Below, piece by piece: positions 35,827-43,609 of a stretch of 64,000 bases of DNA. This DNA is from Paenibacillus piscarius (GTDB taxonomy: Bacteria; Bacillota; Bacilli; Paenibacillales; Paenibacillaceae). The notes under the pieces were generated by a model that saw only the letters and a list, made by a program, of their open reading frames with translations, was not told the DNA's origin and did not search any database. The first letter of the stretch is position 1; each line of letters opens with the position of its first letter. The position numbers were made by a program, and so were the translations under genes. The stretch covers positions 30,723 through 94,722 of the forward strand of contig NZ_JAIEUI010000027.1 in NCBI RefSeq assembly GCF_022234545.1. Reading direction: 5' to 3'.

Positions 35827-35920
35827 CTTATGCCAAAGATCGTTACAAGTTATGCCAAATCTACGTTACAGAATCGCCGAAATAAGGCCTTTTTAGTGAC
35901 AAGATGAATTACAACTCACA
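35827..35920 (-). repeat. Right transposon-like end
   Basis: Read on the minus strand it begins TGTGAGTTGTAATTCATC at 35920 and contains CTGTAACGTAG (35861-35871) and CTTGTAACGATCTTTGGCAT (from 35849), the mirror of the left end. The gap between the helicase stop and this end (35728-35826) shows no gene. Confidence 0.75.
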
Positions 35921-36153
35921 GCAAAGTAAATAAACTCCCCTACTCATTTCCAAACCAACCCCGGGCAAGTGCGACGAACTGCGTCAAACGGTGGCAAATG
36001 TGACAAATGCCACCCGCCACATTAAGGGAAGAGCACCAGGAAAACGCTAGATGGCGGCCCCTGAACCAATCACTCTTTCCTTTTTTTATCTTTCCCTATT
36101 GTTTTCTTAATTCTTTTCCAATCATTCCTCATTTTCATCACGACATTAATTTC
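35921..36153. repeat. Unknown intergenic repeat, copy A
   Basis: About 230 bases homologous to 38601-38861. Shared blocks include GCAAATAAACTC-like, CTACTCATTTTCCAAAC, CAAGTGCG, GCGTCAAACGGT, GCCACAT, AAGCTAGATGG-like and CGACATTA. It abuts the right end of the cassette. The following 36154-36369 is AT-rich and contains no gene. Confidence 0.6.
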
Positions 36154-36369
36154 ATTCCCCGATTTTTTCACCAATTCCTTGGTTATTTAATTTCTTGCTG
36201 CGACAATTGTCCGGTTATAGTTCGGATACTTTGAGGGGATTTCGTTGAGCAAACACAAGGATAGTGAATAGAAAATGATTTAATATTAATTGGATAGAAC
36301 GGGGCGTTACCTAAAATAGTTAGTTTTCTTTGCGCAGTTTCATTGACTTAACATTGGATGTCAAATTTC

Positions 36370-37964
36370 GTTACTACTTAGGTCCCCTTGAAAAATTTCC
36401 GGCCATTCTCCACCTTCGAAAAGGAATTCCACTTTCCCCTGTCGAAAGAAAAAAGACAAAACCCGGGAGGTGAATGAGGTATGGATGTTAGCCCACAGCA
36501 AGTCCTTCAGATCAGTAAAGGGGATCCTGAAATTGCAGGCTTCATCCAGATGCTCCTCGACCAAAATCGGGCCTTGACCGAACAGAATCAGCGCCTTCAA
36601 CAAATCGTTGACACCCAGGCGAAAGAGATTCAATCGCTGAAAAAACGCGTGCATGAGTTGGAACGGCAACTCCAGCAGAAGAGTCATAACAGCAGCAAAC
36701 CTCCATCCAGTGACGGGCTTCGCAAGCCTCCAAATCTGCGGACTCCTGGCGGTCCTAAAGGCGCACCGAAAGGCCATCCCGGGACTACGCTCCATGTCAT
36801 CGACAACCCCGATGAGGTCGTTGTCTGTGAACTAACCACCTGCCCGGATTGTTTGGGCTCGCTTGCAGATGCTTCCTGTGTGGGCGAATAACAGCGTCAA
36901 GAATTCGACCTTCCGGTATCCCGTATCTGGACCACCGAGTTTCGTGCAGAGCAGCGCTACTGCGCTTGCTGCCAAAAAGTCCAGCGCGCAGCCTTCCCGT
37001 CCCAATATGGCCCCCGGATGGCGGCGTGGACGGTTTATTTGCATACCTTTCACTTTCTTCCGCTTCAGCGGATGGCTCAGCTCTTCGAGGACTGGACGAC
37101 GTATCGGCCCAGCGAAGGGGCCTTGCTTTCTTTTTTAGAGAACGCTCATGACCGGTTCGCCCCCATCGAAGAGCATATTCGTACCCAGTTGCATCAGAAA
37201 GTCAAAGTCCATGCCGACGAAACCGGGTGCCGGGTCGACGGACGGACCCAGTGGATGCATGTCATGTCCGATGAAGCATATACCTTGCTCCAACTGCATG
37301 CCAAACGGGGAGCGCTCGCGATGAAGGACATCGGATTTTTACCTACTTATACGGGAACCGTCGTCCATGACTGCATGAAAGGATATTTTAATGAGAAGCA
37401 TAGCTATTCCCGTGCCTTGTGTAATGCCCATTTGCTCCGGGAGTGCATTGGAATCGCCGAGCATGACGGACATAAGTGGGCGAAGCAGATGAAGGATCTG
37501 CTGACGGGAGGGCTGGACCCAGGCGCTGCGTTCCCGTCAAGCCGGGGTTTCCTTGGAGAAGGAGGTCCTTCAATCGTTTAGGGAACGGTATGACGCAATT
37601 CTCCAAACGGGTGAAGGGGAATTGTCGAAAGACTGGGTACGGGCCAAAACGTGTAAAAAGGGGCGTGCCATTAAGAGCAAGACTGGCAACTTGGGAGAAC
37701 GCTTTTTGATTCACAAAGAGGTGATTCTCAAGTTTCTTTGGTGTCCCGAAATTCCCTTTGATAACAACCAAGCCGAACGTGATCTCCGAATGGTCAAGGT
37801 CAAGCAAAAAGTCTCCGGTTCGTTTCGGACCGAAGCTGCAGCGCAATGGTTTGCCCGCTTACGGAGCGTCGTCTCCACCTACATTAAACAACAACTCCCT
37901 GTCCTCGCCTCGCTATCTCTTGCCTTTTCCGGCAACCCTGTTTTGAAGTGACCTAAGTAGTAAC
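36370..37964 (+). mobile_element. ISBst12-like IS66-family insertion sequence, degenerate
   Basis: 1595 bp between inverted repeats GTTACTACTTAGGTC (36370-36384) and its complement (37950-37964), with further partial matching inwards. The flanks CAAATTTC (36362-36369) and CAAATTTA (37965-37972) are an 8-bp target duplication with one mismatch, as expected for IS66. It has a single tnpC-type gene and no tnpA or tnpB, as in the ISBst12 subgroup (about 1.6 kb). Its GC-rich codon use contrasts with the AT-rich DNA around it. Confidence 0.85.
36481..37951 (+). pseudogene. IS66-family transposase, broken by a stop and a frameshift
   Basis: Three pieces of one gene. Residues 1-136 carry the leucine-rich coiled coil and the C-P-D-C zinc motif, then an in-frame TAA at 36889. 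The same frame continues to about 37505 with the DDE aspartates in H-A-D-E-T-G-C and V-V-H-D-C-M-K. There an extra G in a GGGAGGG run shifts the frame; the next frame carries the catalytic Glu in N-N-Q-A-E-R-D-L-R and ends at 37951. Both lesions look recent, since the rest of the sequence is well kept. Confidence 0.85.
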
Positions 37965-37976
37965 CAAATTTACCAC

Positions 37977-38032
37977 TATCACTAATGTGTCTTTTGTGTC
38001 ATTTGACACAAAAGATACATTAGTGATAGAAT
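37977..38032 (+). promoter_or_regulatory. Strong promoter overlapped by a 52-bp palindrome
   Basis: 25-bp arms (37977-38001 and 38004-38028) match at 24 of 25 positions around a two-base centre. TTGACA (38003-38008) and TAGAAT (38027-38032), spaced 18, form a near-consensus promoter whose -35 and spacer lie in the right arm. It is just upstream of the gene at 38065. Such overlap suggests a tightly repressed promoter. Confidence 0.65.
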
Positions 38033-38064
38033 AGACATATCGAAATTATAAGGAGGATCATAAA

Positions 38065-38508
38065 ATGAGTAGCAAACAATATCGACTTAAAAATTGCGAG
38101 TACGAACTGATCCAGTTAATTAGAATGATGGAAAGTGGTAATATGATCAAGATTCGACGAATTCTTATTGAAGAATCCATAAAAGAATTAGAGGACGCTC
38201 AAGACTGTAGTAGAAATCTTGAAAAACTTTATGCCTATAAAGAACTTCTTTATAATGGGGAAAAACCAGAAAAGGAGGATGTTGTATCTGAGATTGATGA
38301 ATTACTAGAGAAGTACGCTCCAATAATACATTTAGGCAATCCCATCAAAAGCTTTTCAAAGGAAGAAGAACTAGAGTATGCAATTGATTACTTTTCTGAT
38401 ATGATGACAGACTCAACAGAAGAAGCATCGTTACTAAGCAAGCTATCGAAATTAATAGAAAAGGTGAATTCAAAAAAAAAAATTGAGTTACTGGGCAATA
38501 ATGAGTAG
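38065..38508 (+). CDS. Unknown acidic helical protein in the island
   Basis: A 147-residue soluble protein, rich in Glu, Lys, Leu and Ile, predicted to be largely helical, with no signal peptide or membrane segment and no motif I recognise. AAGGAGGATCATAAA gives it an excellent ribosome site, and the promoter upstream is strong and palindrome-overlapped, so it is probably expressed under repression. It does not look like a helix-turn-helix regulator. Possible roles (island maintenance, immunity, anti-phage) are guesses. Confidence 0.6.
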   Translation: MSSKQYRLKNCEYELIQLIRMMESGNMIKIRRILIEESIKELEDAQDCSRNLEKLYAYKELLYNGEKPEKEDVVSEIDELLEKYAPIIHLGNPIKSFSKEEELEYAIDYFSDMMTDSTEEASLLSKLSKLIEKVNSKKKIELLGNNE

Positions 38509-38600
38509 ATTGAAAGGGGATGTAACAATATATTTGTATTAATAATATAACATTTTATAACAATTCTTACTGTATACACTGAAAATAAACACGTTATAAA

Positions 38601-38861
38601 GCAAATAAACTCGTCACACTTTCCATTTTCCTACTCATTTTCCAAACTGCCCACGAAAATCAGACAAGTGCGTTGAACGGCGACAACTGCGATGAACCGC
38701 GTCAAACGGTAGCAAGTTCAAAAATTGCCATAACTGCCACAAAGGACACGAGTGACACAACCCCCGCCACATCAAAGGAAATCCAAGGGAAGATAACCAG
38801 GGAAAAGCTAGATGGTAGTCCCTTTCAATTGTTTTCCAATTCATGAGACGACATTATTTTC
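38601..38861. repeat. Unknown intergenic repeat, copy B
   Basis: Homologous to copy A but longer. It contains a 19-bp tandem pair, AGTGCGTTGAACGGCGACA then ACTGCGATGAACCGCGTCA, of which copy A keeps one unit. It ends about 9 bases before the right 14-bp direct repeat. The rest of 38509-39014 holds that repeat and a terminator; no gene is seen. Confidence 0.6.
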
Positions 38862-38869
38862 GGTGCAAA

Positions 38870-38883
38870 GGGGGAGTTACGTT
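38870..38883 (+). repeat. Right 14-bp direct repeat (candidate attachment site)
   Basis: GGGGGAGTTACGTT, identical to 30255-30268. Read in the methyltransferase frame it continues TTT-ACA-TTA-AGT-TAA, a plausible original C-terminus. Confidence 0.55.
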
Positions 38884-38927
38884 TTTACATTAAGTTAACC
38901 ACCTATATAGCTTGTCACAACAGAGTC

Positions 38928-38974
38928 AGTCCCGGTGTGTCTGAATAAGACATAATGCATCCGGGGCTTTTTGT
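38928..38974 (+). terminator. Terminator, probably the original one of the methyltransferase gene
   Basis: AGTCCCGGTG against CATCCGGGGCT with an inner TGTC/GACA pair, then TTTTTG. No gene now ends just before it except the reconstructed methyltransferase end at 38898. Confidence 0.65.
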
Positions 38975-39014
38975 TATCTTTGCAGCTTCAATATTATAAA
39001 TAGGAGTGATGAAT

Positions 39015-39743
39015 ATGGGGATTATTGTGGCTATTGGCGGTGGAGAGATTAGCGAGTTGGAGACTTTGGCCATCGATCAAACGATTGTAGATTTAACGAA
39101 TAAAAGGAATCCCAAAGCATTGTTCATTCCTACAGCCAGCATGGATGCGCAAGGGTATTGTGATTCTTTTCAATTCGTATACGGTGACCGATTGGGGTGT
39201 GAGGTCAAGTATTTGTTGCTGACGACAAATACATATGCCCCAGAAGAAATAGAAGAAATGATCTTATCCGCCGATTTAATCTATGTGGGTGGCGGTAATA
39301 CGAGGATGATGCTGGACATCTGGCGAGAGCATGGTGTGGATACTGTGCTGAAGCAGGCGTATGCTTCGGGGGTTGTGTTGTCCGGAATGAGTGCGGGTTC
39401 GATCTGCTGGTACGAATACGGTCATAGTGACACAGAGACATTCGATACTTCAGGAGAGAGGATTTATATCAAATTGAAGGCTATGGGGATCTTACCAGGA
39501 ATTCACTGTCCTCATTATAATGAAGACAACCGCGAGGCAGATTTCTTGGAAATGGTTAAGGGAATGGATACAACCGGCATAGCCATTGAGAATCACTGCG
39601 CCATTATTTATAAAGACGATAGGTATAAAGTGATCTCCTCCAGAGAACAGGCCAAGGCCTATAAGATACAAGAGATCAATGAGCAGATGATCGTGACGGA
39701 AATTGAGAAGTACGGTGAATATAATGAGATAGCCAATCTGTGA
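39015..39743 (+). CDS. Peptidase E-like (S51 family) protein
   Basis: A 242-residue member of the S51/glutamine-amidotransferase-like fold: V-G-G-G-N-T, the nucleophile-elbow G-M-S-A-G-S with catalytic Ser, and P-H-Y-N-E-D with a candidate catalytic His. Peptidase E enzymes cleave Asp-X dipeptides in the cytoplasm. TAGGAG lies 8 bases before the ATG at 39015, so this is preferred to GTG 39006 or ATG 39009. It is monocistronic and followed by two terminators. Confidence 0.85.
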   Translation: MGIIVAIGGGEISELETLAIDQTIVDLTNKRNPKALFIPTASMDAQGYCDSFQFVYGDRLGCEVKYLLLTTNTYAPEEIEEMILSADLIYVGGGNTRMMLDIWREHGVDTVLKQAYASGVVLSGMSAGSICWYEYGHSDTETFDTSGERIYIKLKAMGILPGIHCPHYNEDNREADFLEMVKGMDTTGIAIENHCAIIYKDDRYKVISSREQAKAYKIQEINEQMIVTEIEKYGEYNEIANL

Positions 39744-39745
39744 AT

Positions 39746-39788
39746 AAAAGCCCGCACTCTGCCTATCCGGCCAGAGTACGGGCTTTTG
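39746..39788 (+). terminator. Terminator after the peptidase E-like gene
   Basis: AAAAGCCCGCACTCTG / CAGAGTACGGGCTTTT stem with one mismatch, ending in T. Confidence 0.8.
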
Positions 39789-39834
39789 ATTGTTCAGAGG
39801 ACATCACTGAAAATTTAATTAAGCTTCATTCTCC

Positions 39835-39869
39835 ACCAGTACTAGCTCCCGCTAGTACTGGTTTTTTAT
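39835..39869 (+). terminator. Second terminator
   Basis: Perfect 12-bp stem ACCAGTACTAGC / GCTAGTACTGGT with a TCCC loop and TTTTTTATTT. It insulates the sugar locus from upstream transcription. Confidence 0.85.
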
Positions 39870-39953
39870 TTATCCACCTTTTTGCATTTGATGATGTAAT
39901 ATATTACGATAGGGATTCTTATTGGGCAGAACTTACTAGCGGAGGATCAGAAC

Positions 39954-41552
39954 ATGTACAAAATGCTCATTGTAGATGATGAAGTTCATTCAGTGGAGGC
40001 GCTGCAGCAGGTTGTGGACTGGGAGAGCCTGGGGATTACTGAGGTGCTGACAGCGTATAATATACATAAAGCCAAGGCGTTGATTGAACAGCACCAGATC
40101 GACATCGTGCTAAGTGACATCGAGATGCCGATGGGGAGCGGGATTGATCTGCTGGAATGGCTGAAATATAACAAGCCTGAGGTCGGAGTCATCATGTTAA
40201 CCTGTTATGCGGAATTTGAATATGCCCAAAAGGCGATTCGGGCCGGGAGTCTGGGTTATCTGTTGAAGCCCGTCCGGGTGGAAGAGCTGACCGAGGCCGT
40301 GCAGAAGGCCATTGACCAGAATGTGAAGCAGGCCGCATATGAGGAAGGCCAGGAGATCCGCCAGCTCTGGCACCAAAACCAGTCGATTCTGAACGAGAAG
40401 TTCTGGCTGGATATTCTGGAACAAAAGGTTCCTTCGCATCCGCAGGCCATCACTGAGTTCGCCAGGCAAATGAATATTGAATACTCTGGTGACATGCAGA
40501 TTATGCCGGTCTTAATCTGGGTGCAGCGCTGGAACCAGTCTCTGAGTACCCGGGAATACAAAATCATGAATTTTGCCTTGAAGAATGCGGCAGAAGAGAT
40601 GATCGCCAGCAAAAACACGCGGGTCGGCAAAGTGATTGAGCTGGATGTCGGCGTACTTGCCGCTGTCATCTTTGACGGCACGCCTTCGTTCAATGAACTG
40701 AATAGTGATCTTACCGCCTTCATTGAGGCGTGCAATCTGTATTTCAAATGCGCTCTGTCTTGTTATATCGGCGATCAGGTTCAGCCGCACGCTTTGGTTC
40801 CGATGATTGAGCAGCTTAAACAGATCCACGAGAATAATGTGTCTGCCATGAACAAAGTCTTCCATATCGGCCGCCAGCCTCTGGTCTCCCGCCCCGTTGA
40901 GATGCCGAACATGAATGTCTGGCTTCATCTGATAAGGGAAGGCTCCAAGGACACGATGCTGCAGGAAGCGCTGGCCTATCTGGAGCAACTGATCAACCGA
41001 GAAGGCATTGACGCCAGCTTTCTGCACCGGTTCTACCAGGATTTCATGCAGATTCTATATCTGTATCTGAAGGAGAAGGGCATCCAGGCGCATCAGCTCT
41101 TCTCGGACCCGACCTCTGTAGGCTTTGCCCAGAAGGCCACCTATTCGATCATGGATCTGATCAGTTGGGTTGAATATGCCGTCACGAATGCCACCGGATA
41201 TGTGAACGAAGTGGAGCAATCCCATACCGTCATCCATAAGGTGCAGAAGTACATCTCCCTGCATTTGGACGAGGAGCTCTCCCGCGAGGTCATCGCTGAG
41301 CAGGTCTGCTTGAATAAAGACTACCTATCCCGCTTCTATAAAAAAGAAACCGGAATGGCGCTGCACGACTACATCTCGTTAGAACGGGTGAAGCTGGCTA
41401 AGGATCTGCTGTCGCGGACGAACACTCCCATCGGGGCGATTGCCCTGCGTGTAGGCTACAGTAACTTCTCCCACTTCTCGCAGATGTTCAAGAAACATGC
41501 GGGCCTTAACCCGGGAGAGTACCGCCAGAAGTATAACGTACAGAAGAAATAA
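39954..41552 (+). CDS. YesN-type response regulator of the sugar locus
   Basis: A 532-residue regulator: receiver domain with D8-D9-E10, phospho-acceptor D55 and K105; central region of about 300 residues; C-terminal AraC double helix-turn-helix (about 425-528). Its partner is most likely the YesM-type kinase at 45173, encoded beyond the importer genes, an arrangement that puts regulator and kinase at the two ends of the transport block. GCGGAGGATCAGAAC precedes the ATG. A terminator follows, so the importer genes downstream need their own promoter. Confidence 0.9.
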   Translation: MYKMLIVDDEVHSVEALQQVVDWESLGITEVLTAYNIHKAKALIEQHQIDIVLSDIEMPMGSGIDLLEWLKYNKPEVGVIMLTCYAEFEYAQKAIRAGSLGYLLKPVRVEELTEAVQKAIDQNVKQAAYEEGQEIRQLWHQNQSILNEKFWLDILEQKVPSHPQAITEFARQMNIEYSGDMQIMPVLIWVQRWNQSLSTREYKIMNFALKNAAEEMIASKNTRVGKVIELDVGVLAAVIFDGTPSFNELNSDLTAFIEACNLYFKCALSCYIGDQVQPHALVPMIEQLKQIHENNVSAMNKVFHIGRQPLVSRPVEMPNMNVWLHLIREGSKDTMLQEALAYLEQLINREGIDASFLHRFYQDFMQILYLYLKEKGIQAHQLFSDPTSVGFAQKATYSIMDLISWVEYAVTNATGYVNEVEQSHTVIHKVQKYISLHLDEELSREVIAEQVCLNKDYLSRFYKKETGMALHDYISLERVKLAKDLLSRTNTPIGAIALRVGYSNFSHFSQMFKKHAGLNPGEYRQKYNVQKK

Positions 41553-41566
41553 TCAGTGGAATAAGC

Positions 41567-41599
41567 AATCCGGCCCGTTTGGGCCGGATTCTTTTTTTT
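41567..41599 (+). terminator. Terminator after the YesN-type gene
   Basis: AATCCGGCCC / GGGCCGGATT perfect stem with a GTTT loop and eight T. A TATAAT at 41691-41696 downstream is the probable -10 of the importer operon. Confidence 0.88.
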
Positions 41600-41749
41600 G
41601 AATTTGTGTGGCGTTACTTTTGGTCAGATTAACGATAAGAACAGGTCGTGAATGGAGTAGAGCAGGAATGCTTTTAAACTTAGTATGTTATATAATCCCT
41701 GCTAATTAGAAATCAGTATAATCTCTTGGGGATAAAGGAGTCTGGTGAA

Positions 41750-42685
41750 ATGGAAGCCAACATCAGTGGCATGAGCAAAAGGAAAAGGCTAAAAAAGCAT
41801 ATCCCCCTAACCTTACTGGCCCTCCCGGGGTTGATCTATTTGCTCTTGAATAACTATATTCCGATGGTGGGGTCCATCATTGCCTTCAAGAACTTTAATC
41901 CCTCACTAGGTATATTTGGAAGTGACTGGACCGGATTCGATAACTTCAAATATCTGTTCCTGACCTCCGACGCCTACATCATTACAAGAAATACCCTGCT
42001 GTATAACGGATTGTTTATTCTCCTGAATGCGGTTGCAGGGATAACGGTAGCGCTGCTGCTGAATGAGATCAGACAAAAGTTTATGCTGAAGCTGTACCAG
42101 AGCGCCGTGCTGATTCCTTTCCTGATCTCCTTTGTTGTGGTGTCTTATCTGGTATACGGCATGTTAAGCGCAGAGACAGGATATATGAACAGAACGGTCC
42201 TGCCCTTCCTCGGTCTGGAGCCTATTCAATGGTATATGGACAGCACGTATTGGCCGCTGATCTTGATCTTCATCAATACGTGGAAGTTCGTAGGCTACAA
42301 CTGTGTGATCTACTTTGCCTCCATCATTGGCATTGACCAGGAGCTCTACGAGGCGGCTACGCTGGATGGGGCTTCCAAATGGAAGCAGATCACCCATATC
42401 ACCCTTCCGGGAATCCTGCCTACGATTGTGATGCTGGCGCTGATTGGAGTGGGGAGAATATTCTATTCCGACTTTGGATTATTCTATCAGGTCCCTATGA
42501 ATCAAGGCATCCTTACGGACGTTACCAATACAATTGATACTTATGTGTACAGGAGCTTAATGCTGGTCGGCGATTACGGCATGTCCTCGGCAGCCGGCTT
42601 ATATCAAGGGGCTGTCGGCTTTGTGCTTATCCTTGCTGTGAATCTGGCGGTCCGTAAATTCAACAAAGAGAATGCATTATTCTAA
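41750..42685 (+). CDS. ABC sugar permease, LplB-like
   Basis: A 311-residue CUT1 permease, six membrane segments, EAA loop E-A-A-T-L-D-G-A-S. The ATG at 41750 is preceded by AAAGGAGTCTGGTGAA and preferred to the TTG at 41726. First gene of the second importer operon. Confidence 0.9.
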   Translation: MEANISGMSKRKRLKKHIPLTLLALPGLIYLLLNNYIPMVGSIIAFKNFNPSLGIFGSDWTGFDNFKYLFLTSDAYIITRNTLLYNGLFILLNAVAGITVALLLNEIRQKFMLKLYQSAVLIPFLISFVVVSYLVYGMLSAETGYMNRTVLPFLGLEPIQWYMDSTYWPLILIFINTWKFVGYNCVIYFASIIGIDQELYEAATLDGASKWKQITHITLPGILPTIVMLALIGVGRIFYSDFGLFYQVPMNQGILTDVTNTIDTYVYRSLMLVGDYGMSSAAGLYQGAVGFVLILAVNLAVRKFNKENALF

Positions 42686-42706
42686 ACGTATGGAGGCAAC
42701 CATCCT

Positions 42707-43582
42707 ATGAATTACCAAGAATCAAGGCTGTGGCGCTATGGGGCGCATGGTATATTGCTGCTGTTGTCCATGGCTGCCTTATTGCCGGTCGTTCTTATGA
42801 TCATGTCCTCCATTACGGAGGAGACATCCATCGTAGCCAACGGGTATTCGTTCGTTCCGGAAACCTTCAGCCTGAGCGCTTATCATTATCTGTGGAATCA
42901 TGCAGCGCAATTAACAAGAGCCTACGGAGTTACACTTGTTGTTACCGTCACGGGCACGGTCATTAGCGTCACCATGATCGCCATGCTGGCTTATCCGTTA
43001 TCCCGGCGGGATTATCCGTTGAAATCGCTGTTTTCCTTCATGGTTCTGTTTACAATGCTGTTCAATGGGGGGCTGGTCCCGACCTACCTGTTCTATACCC
43101 AATTCCTGAATGTGAAAAATACAATATTCGCGCTGATCGTACCGAATCTGCTCATGAACGGCTTCCTGGTGTTCATCGCCAGATCGTTCTACATGATCAC
43201 GATTCCGCCCGCCTTGCTGGAGGCGGCCAAGATCGATGGTGCCGGTGAGATCAGAACCTTCTATACCATTGTCCTTCCGTTAGCCAAGCCGGTGCTGGCT
43301 ACCCTTGGGCTGCTGCAGGCGATTACGTATTGGAATGACTGGTTCAACGGGCTGATCTACCTGACTGACCCCAAGCTGTTCACAATCCAATACCTGTTGA
43401 ACCAGATGAATAGCAATATTCAGTTCCTGGCCAGCAATAATCTGGGCAATCTGAGCAGTATGCTCCCAGGGGAATCCGTCAGAATGGCGATTGCGGTGAT
43501 AGGCGTCCTTCCATTAATTCTGGCCTATCCTTTGTTTCAGAACTATTTTGTGAAGGGGATTACGCTGGGGGCTGTAAAATAG
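42707..43582 (+). CDS. ABC sugar permease, LplC-like
   Basis: A 291-residue permease, six membrane segments, EAA loop E-A-A-K-I-D-G-A-G. It forms the channel with the previous gene product; GGAGGCAACCATCCT precedes the ATG. As in the first importer, no ATPase is encoded nearby. Confidence 0.9.
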   Translation: MNYQESRLWRYGAHGILLLLSMAALLPVVLMIMSSITEETSIVANGYSFVPETFSLSAYHYLWNHAAQLTRAYGVTLVVTVTGTVISVTMIAMLAYPLSRRDYPLKSLFSFMVLFTMLFNGGLVPTYLFYTQFLNVKNTIFALIVPNLLMNGFLVFIARSFYMITIPPALLEAAKIDGAGEIRTFYTIVLPLAKPVLATLGLLQAITYWNDWFNGLIYLTDPKLFTIQYLLNQMNSNIQFLASNNLGNLSSMLPGESVRMAIAVIGVLPLILAYPLFQNYFVKGITLGAVK

Positions 43583-43609
43583 CATATTTCAAATAGGGGG
43601 AAGCTCACA

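Larger units (their letters stand above)
30285..35920 (+). mobile_element. Transposase-less defence-carrying cassette
   Basis: 5.64 kb bounded by inverted complex ends. Cargo: a small membrane protein, an OLD-family nuclease and a UvrD-type helicase. No transposase gene lies inside. The flanking 5 bases (TTTCG on the left, GCAAA on the right) do not match, so no target duplication remains. A non-autonomous element moved in trans by a Tn7-like transposase is the simplest reading. Confidence 0.65.
30255..38883. mobile_element. AT-rich genomic island at the 3' end of the rRNA methyltransferase gene
   Basis: About 8.6 kb of visibly AT-rich DNA with codon use unlike the GC-rich flanks, bounded by the 14-bp direct repeat GGGGGAGTTACGTT. 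It contains a transposon-ended defence cassette, an IS66-type element, two copies of an unknown repeat and an orphan gene with a palindromic promoter. No integrase or intact transposase is present, so the mechanism of entry is not recorded in the sequence. Probably built by successive insertions at one attachment site. Confidence 0.6.

Noticed and set aside
30280..35925. Target-site duplication flanking the cassette
   Set aside because: The five bases next to each end (TTTCG and GCAAA) do not match in either orientation.
30255..38883. Integrase or Tn7-type transposase genes in the island
   Set aside because: All frames were read; only the broken IS66 transposase is present.
39740..39979. Open frame between the peptidase and the YesN gene
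   Set aside because: It runs through two terminators and has no ribosome site.
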